7,496 nt of DNA from an uncultured Bacteroidaceae bacterium. Lineage in GTDB: Bacteria > Bacteroidota > Bacteroidia > Bacteroidales > Bacteroidaceae. The stretch spans positions 1 through 7,496 of the forward strand of contig CAKRMO010000049.1 of the NCBI GenBank assembly GCA_934364765.1. The letters run 5' to 3'. The notes beneath the pieces were generated by a model. It saw only the letters and a program-made list of their open reading frames with translations. It was not told the origin of the DNA and made no database searches. Shown piece after piece: positions 5,560 through 7,496 of this stretch (its first letter is position 1; the number at the start of each line of letters is the position of its first letter). A program made the position numbers and the translations under genes.

Positions 5560-5609
5560 CAAGGCTTTTTCGGTGGAAACGGACTAAAACCCGGCACCGG
5601 CCTTTCAAA

Positions 5610-6227
5610 ATGGAACAGCAATACCCGTCAAAACTGCTGAACCGTGCGGTGGAGGAATTTTCCCGCCTGCCGGGGATAGGGCGCAAGACAGCCTTGCGCC
5701 TCGTGCTGCATCTGCTAAGGCAGGACGAGGAGGTGAGCGACGCTTTTGCCGAGGCTGTGAAAACGCTGCGCCATGAGGTGAAATACTGCAAGGTGTGCCA
5801 TAACATTTGCGACAGCGATGTGTGCGACATATGCTCCAACCCGCGCCGCGACTCTTCGATGATATGCGTCGTGGAGAATGTGCAGGACGTTCTGGCGGTG
5901 GAGAACACCCAGCAATACACGGGGCTTTACCATGTGCTTGGCGGAGTGATTTCGCCCGTTGACGGAGTGGGCCCGGGAGACATAGAGATACAGTCGCTCG
6001 TTGACCGCGTGAAGGCCGGCGGGGTGGGGGAGGTTATTCTCGCGCTCAGTCCCACAATGGAGGGCGACACCACCAATTTCTACATATCGCGGCGGCTTGC
6101 CGGCACGGGCGTGAGGCTTTCGGTGATTGCGCGGGGCGTTACGGTTGGCGACGAGCTTGAATACACCGATGAGGTAACGCTCGGGCGTTCCATACTGAAC
6201 AGGACGGAATTTATGGCAAACCACTAA
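5610..6227 (+). CDS. recR: Recombination mediator protein RecR
   Basis: A 205-residue DNA-binding protein that works with RecO (and RecF) to load RecA onto gapped single-stranded DNA. Domain order is canonical: helix-hairpin-helix at 10-30 ([16 protein letters not shown] loop), a four-cysteine zinc finger (Cys60, Cys63, Cys72, Cys75), a Toprim domain from about 83 (VVEN with Glu89, HVLGG at 108-112, SPTMEGDTT at 147-155) and the C-terminal segment [15 protein letters not shown] at 181-195. Length matches the family (about 200). The ATG at 5610 lies after the TAACTTTG promoter. The frame continues upstream without an ATG through the promoter, so longer versions are unlikely. A small membrane protein gene follows after 12 bases and a radical SAM gene after that, probably on the same transcript. 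Confidence 0.96.
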   Translation: MEQQYPSKLLNRAVEEFSRLPGIGRKTALRLVLHLLRQDEEVSDAFAEAVKTLRHEVKYCKVCHNICDSDVCDICSNPRRDSSMICVVENVQDVLAVENTQQYTGLYHVLGGVISPVDGVGPGDIEIQSLVDRVKAGGVGEVILALSPTMEGDTTNFYISRRLAGTGVRLSVIARGVTVGDELEYTDEVTLGRSILNRTEFMANH

Positions 6228-6239
6228 CAAACACAGAAT

Positions 6240-6686
6240 ATGGAAAATAAGGAGATAAAGACACTGGCGCGCGGCTGCCGGATGATGTATGCCGCCTATC
6301 TGCTGGCGGCGGCCTTCTTTGCCGGGGTGTACGAACTGCTTCCCGAGGCAAAGGGGCAGCTTGTGGGCAATGCGGGGGCGGAATACGCCCTCGGCACGGT
6401 CTGCGTGCTGCTAACGATAATAACAGTGCCGCTGTCGTTCAAACTTTTCTCAAACCAGCTTACCAAACACAAGTCGCTGGATTTGGGGGACAGGATGGAG
6501 CGCTACCGCGTGCTTTGGAATTTGAGGATTGTGTGTTTCGGCATAGTTACAGTGTTTGATTTGTGGGCTTATTATGCCACGTTGAATAATATCGGCGGCT
6601 TTTGCGCGTTAATATGTGTGGCGGCATCACTGCTTTTCGCGCCAACGCAAAAACGCATAGCGGGCGACTTGGGCGCGGAGGGCTGA
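6240..6686 (+). CDS. Small four-helix membrane protein, function unknown
   Basis: A 148-residue protein I cannot name. Four hydrophobic segments, roughly residues 14-33, 47-70, 91-113 and 117-134, indicate a polytopic inner-membrane protein with short loops. Charged stretches lie at the N-terminus (residues 3-14, Lys/Arg-rich), between helices 2 and 3 (residues 75-90, KHKSLDLGDRMERYR) and at the C-terminus (QKRIAGD). No catalytic motif, signal peptidase site or metal-binding cluster is apparent. It begins 12 bases after the recR stop with no promoter between them, and the radical SAM gene starts 26 bases after its stop, so it looks like the middle gene of a transcript from the recR promoter. 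Base and codon use resemble the neighbours, with no sign of transfer. Confidence 0.82.
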   Translation: MENKEIKTLARGCRMMYAAYLLAAAFFAGVYELLPEAKGQLVGNAGAEYALGTVCVLLTIITVPLSFKLFSNQLTKHKSLDLGDRMERYRVLWNLRIVCFGIVTVFDLWAYYATLNNIGGFCALICVAASLLFAPTQKRIAGDLGAEG

Positions 6687-6712
6687 CCGCAAAAAAGTTT
6701 TTGAGCCGAAAC

Positions 6713-7496
6713 ATGAAAATAACTTTCCTGGTACCGCCGCCACTGGCAGGACAACGCCCCGCAGAGCGCAGTTCGGGGTGCACGCACGTTGTCTATCCAA
6801 CTCCCAACATATACGAGCTGACGGTTGCGGCTCTGATTGAAAAATCTGGGGATTTCGAGGTGGCGTATCATGATTTCACATACGAAAAGGACAGTCTTGA
6901 GGATTTCGTCCTGGGCGATGACAGCGATTTCTATTCGTTCTGGACGGTGAACCTTTCGATAGACACCGACTTGCACGCGGTGCGGACAATACACAAACTG
7001 AAGCCGGAGGCTTATTGCCTGCTTCTCGGCCCCGGCCCTACATATTATATAAATAAGTGTGTGGACCATGAGCGCACGATAGTGCTTCGCGGGGAGCCCG
7101 ACATGGCTCTGCTCGAACTTTTGGAGGCGTTCCGCACCGGGAGCGGGGCAGGCTGGCGGAAAGTTGACGGAATATCCTACCTCGAAGACGGGAAGGTGGT
7201 GAACAACAAGCCGCACGCGCTGCTGAAGAACCTTGACGGGCTGCCTTTCCCGGCACGCCACCTGCTCGGCAACCGCGCTTTCCACAACCCAAAGCTGAAA
7301 GTAACCCCCTACACTCCCGCGCTGACTTCGCGGCAATGCCCGTTCAAGTGCATATACTGCGTTCCGAGTTCGCTGACTTTCGCACGCGAAATAGAGTACC
7401 GCAGGGAAAACGGCAGAAAACCGGCTGTGGCGTTCCGCTCCGTTGAGAACGTGGCCGAGGAACTGGATATGCTCGCGGCGCAAGGCTACAAGGCGG
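6713..7496 (+). CDS. B12-binding-type radical SAM protein, 5' part
   Basis: The frame runs from ATG 6713 to the window edge without a stop (261 codons), so the 3' end is missing. The layout matches B12-binding-domain radical SAM enzymes of the BchE type. An N-terminal Rossmann-like part (MKITFLVPPP at 1-10, LLLGPGP at 103-109, VLRGEPD at 124-130) precedes a linker (LDGLPFPARH at 174-183) and the start of the radical SAM barrel. The barrel carries the iron-sulfur motif CxxxCxxC: Cys209, Cys213 and Cys216 in RQCPFKCIYC. Such enzymes use S-adenosylmethionine, often with cobalamin, for methylations or ring rearrangements on unactivated carbons. The classic cobalamin-ligand motif DxHxxG is not seen, so true B12 binding is uncertain. 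The substrate is unknown. The gene follows the membrane protein gene by 26 bases; a small CAAAAA/TTTTTG repeat (6690-6703) lies between them. Confidence 0.82.
   Translation, partial: MKITFLVPPPLAGQRPAERSSGCTHVVYPTPNIYELTVAALIEKSGDFEVAYHDFTYEKDSLEDFVLGDDSDFYSFWTVNLSIDTDLHAVRTIHKLKPEAYCLLLGPGPTYYINKCVDHERTIVLRGEPDMALLELLEAFRTGSGAGWRKVDGISYLEDGKVVNNKPHALLKNLDGLPFPARHLLGNRAFHNPKLKVTPYTPALTSRQCPFKCIYCVPSSLTFAREIEYRRENGRKPAVAFRSVENVAEELDMLAAQGYKA

Noticed and set aside
5541..5609. N-terminal extension of RecR from a TTG codon
   Set aside because: It begins before the recR -7 box, and the 23 extra residues do not resemble RecR. The ATG at 5610 gives the standard length.
5499..5621. N-terminal extension of EngB by 41 residues
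   Set aside because: It would start upstream of the gene's own promoter, overlap the recR start and make the protein longer than the family norm.
6572..7483. A 303-residue minus-strand open frame
   Set aside because: It is antisense to the membrane protein and radical SAM genes. The plus-strand frame carries CxxxCxxC and other family features, while this one has none.

Overview
The window looks like chromosomal DNA from a Gram-negative member of the Bacteroidetes, most likely order Bacteroidales. The clearest sign is the promoters: four copies of TAACTTTGC and one TATCTTTGC stand just upstream of genes, matching the Bacteroidetes -7 consensus TAnnTTTG. Starts generally lack a clear Shine-Dalgarno sequence, as is common in that phylum. 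The EngB, RecR and DUF1080 proteins also read like Bacteroidales versions. I saw no tRNA, rRNA, CRISPR array, insertion sequence or phage gene.

Layout from left to right. (1) 1-513 (+) is the 3' part of a DUF1080 (3-keto-disaccharide hydrolase type) protein, followed by a strong hairpin. (2) 666-1328 (+) is a HAD-family phosphatase of the phosphoglycolate phosphatase type, with its own promoter. It meets the next gene tail to tail at a long shared bidirectional terminator. (3) 1404-2807 (-) is a secreted alkaline phosphatase. (4) 2896-3807 (-) is a second secreted metal-dependent phosphatase/phosphodiesterase of the same superfamily. Each of these two has its own TAACTTTG promoter. (5) 3808-4269 is a 462-base stretch without a credible gene. 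It is crowded with short inverted repeats and holds two extra promoter-like sequences and a terminator-like hairpin. (6) 4270-5498 (-) is an engB-maa pair: the ribosome-assembly GTPase EngB and a maltose O-acetyltransferase-type hexapeptide enzyme, overlapping by ATGA. (7) 5499-5609 is a compact divergent promoter region. (8) 5610-7496 (+) is a run of recR, a small four-helix membrane protein, and the 5' part of a B12-binding-type radical SAM protein that runs off the right edge.

How the genes may work together: the two exported phosphatases and the cytoplasmic HAD phosphatase suggest organic-phosphate salvage, although no Pho-box-like site was recognised. EngB and RecR are housekeeping functions read divergently from face-to-face promoters. 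The membrane protein and the radical SAM protein probably belong to the recR transcript, but nothing visible links them functionally to recombination.

I do not see a convincing new multi-gene system. The parts most worth checking are the inverted-repeat region with a possible short RNA at about 4070-4137, the overlapping recR/engB promoters, and the incomplete radical SAM gene at the right edge.
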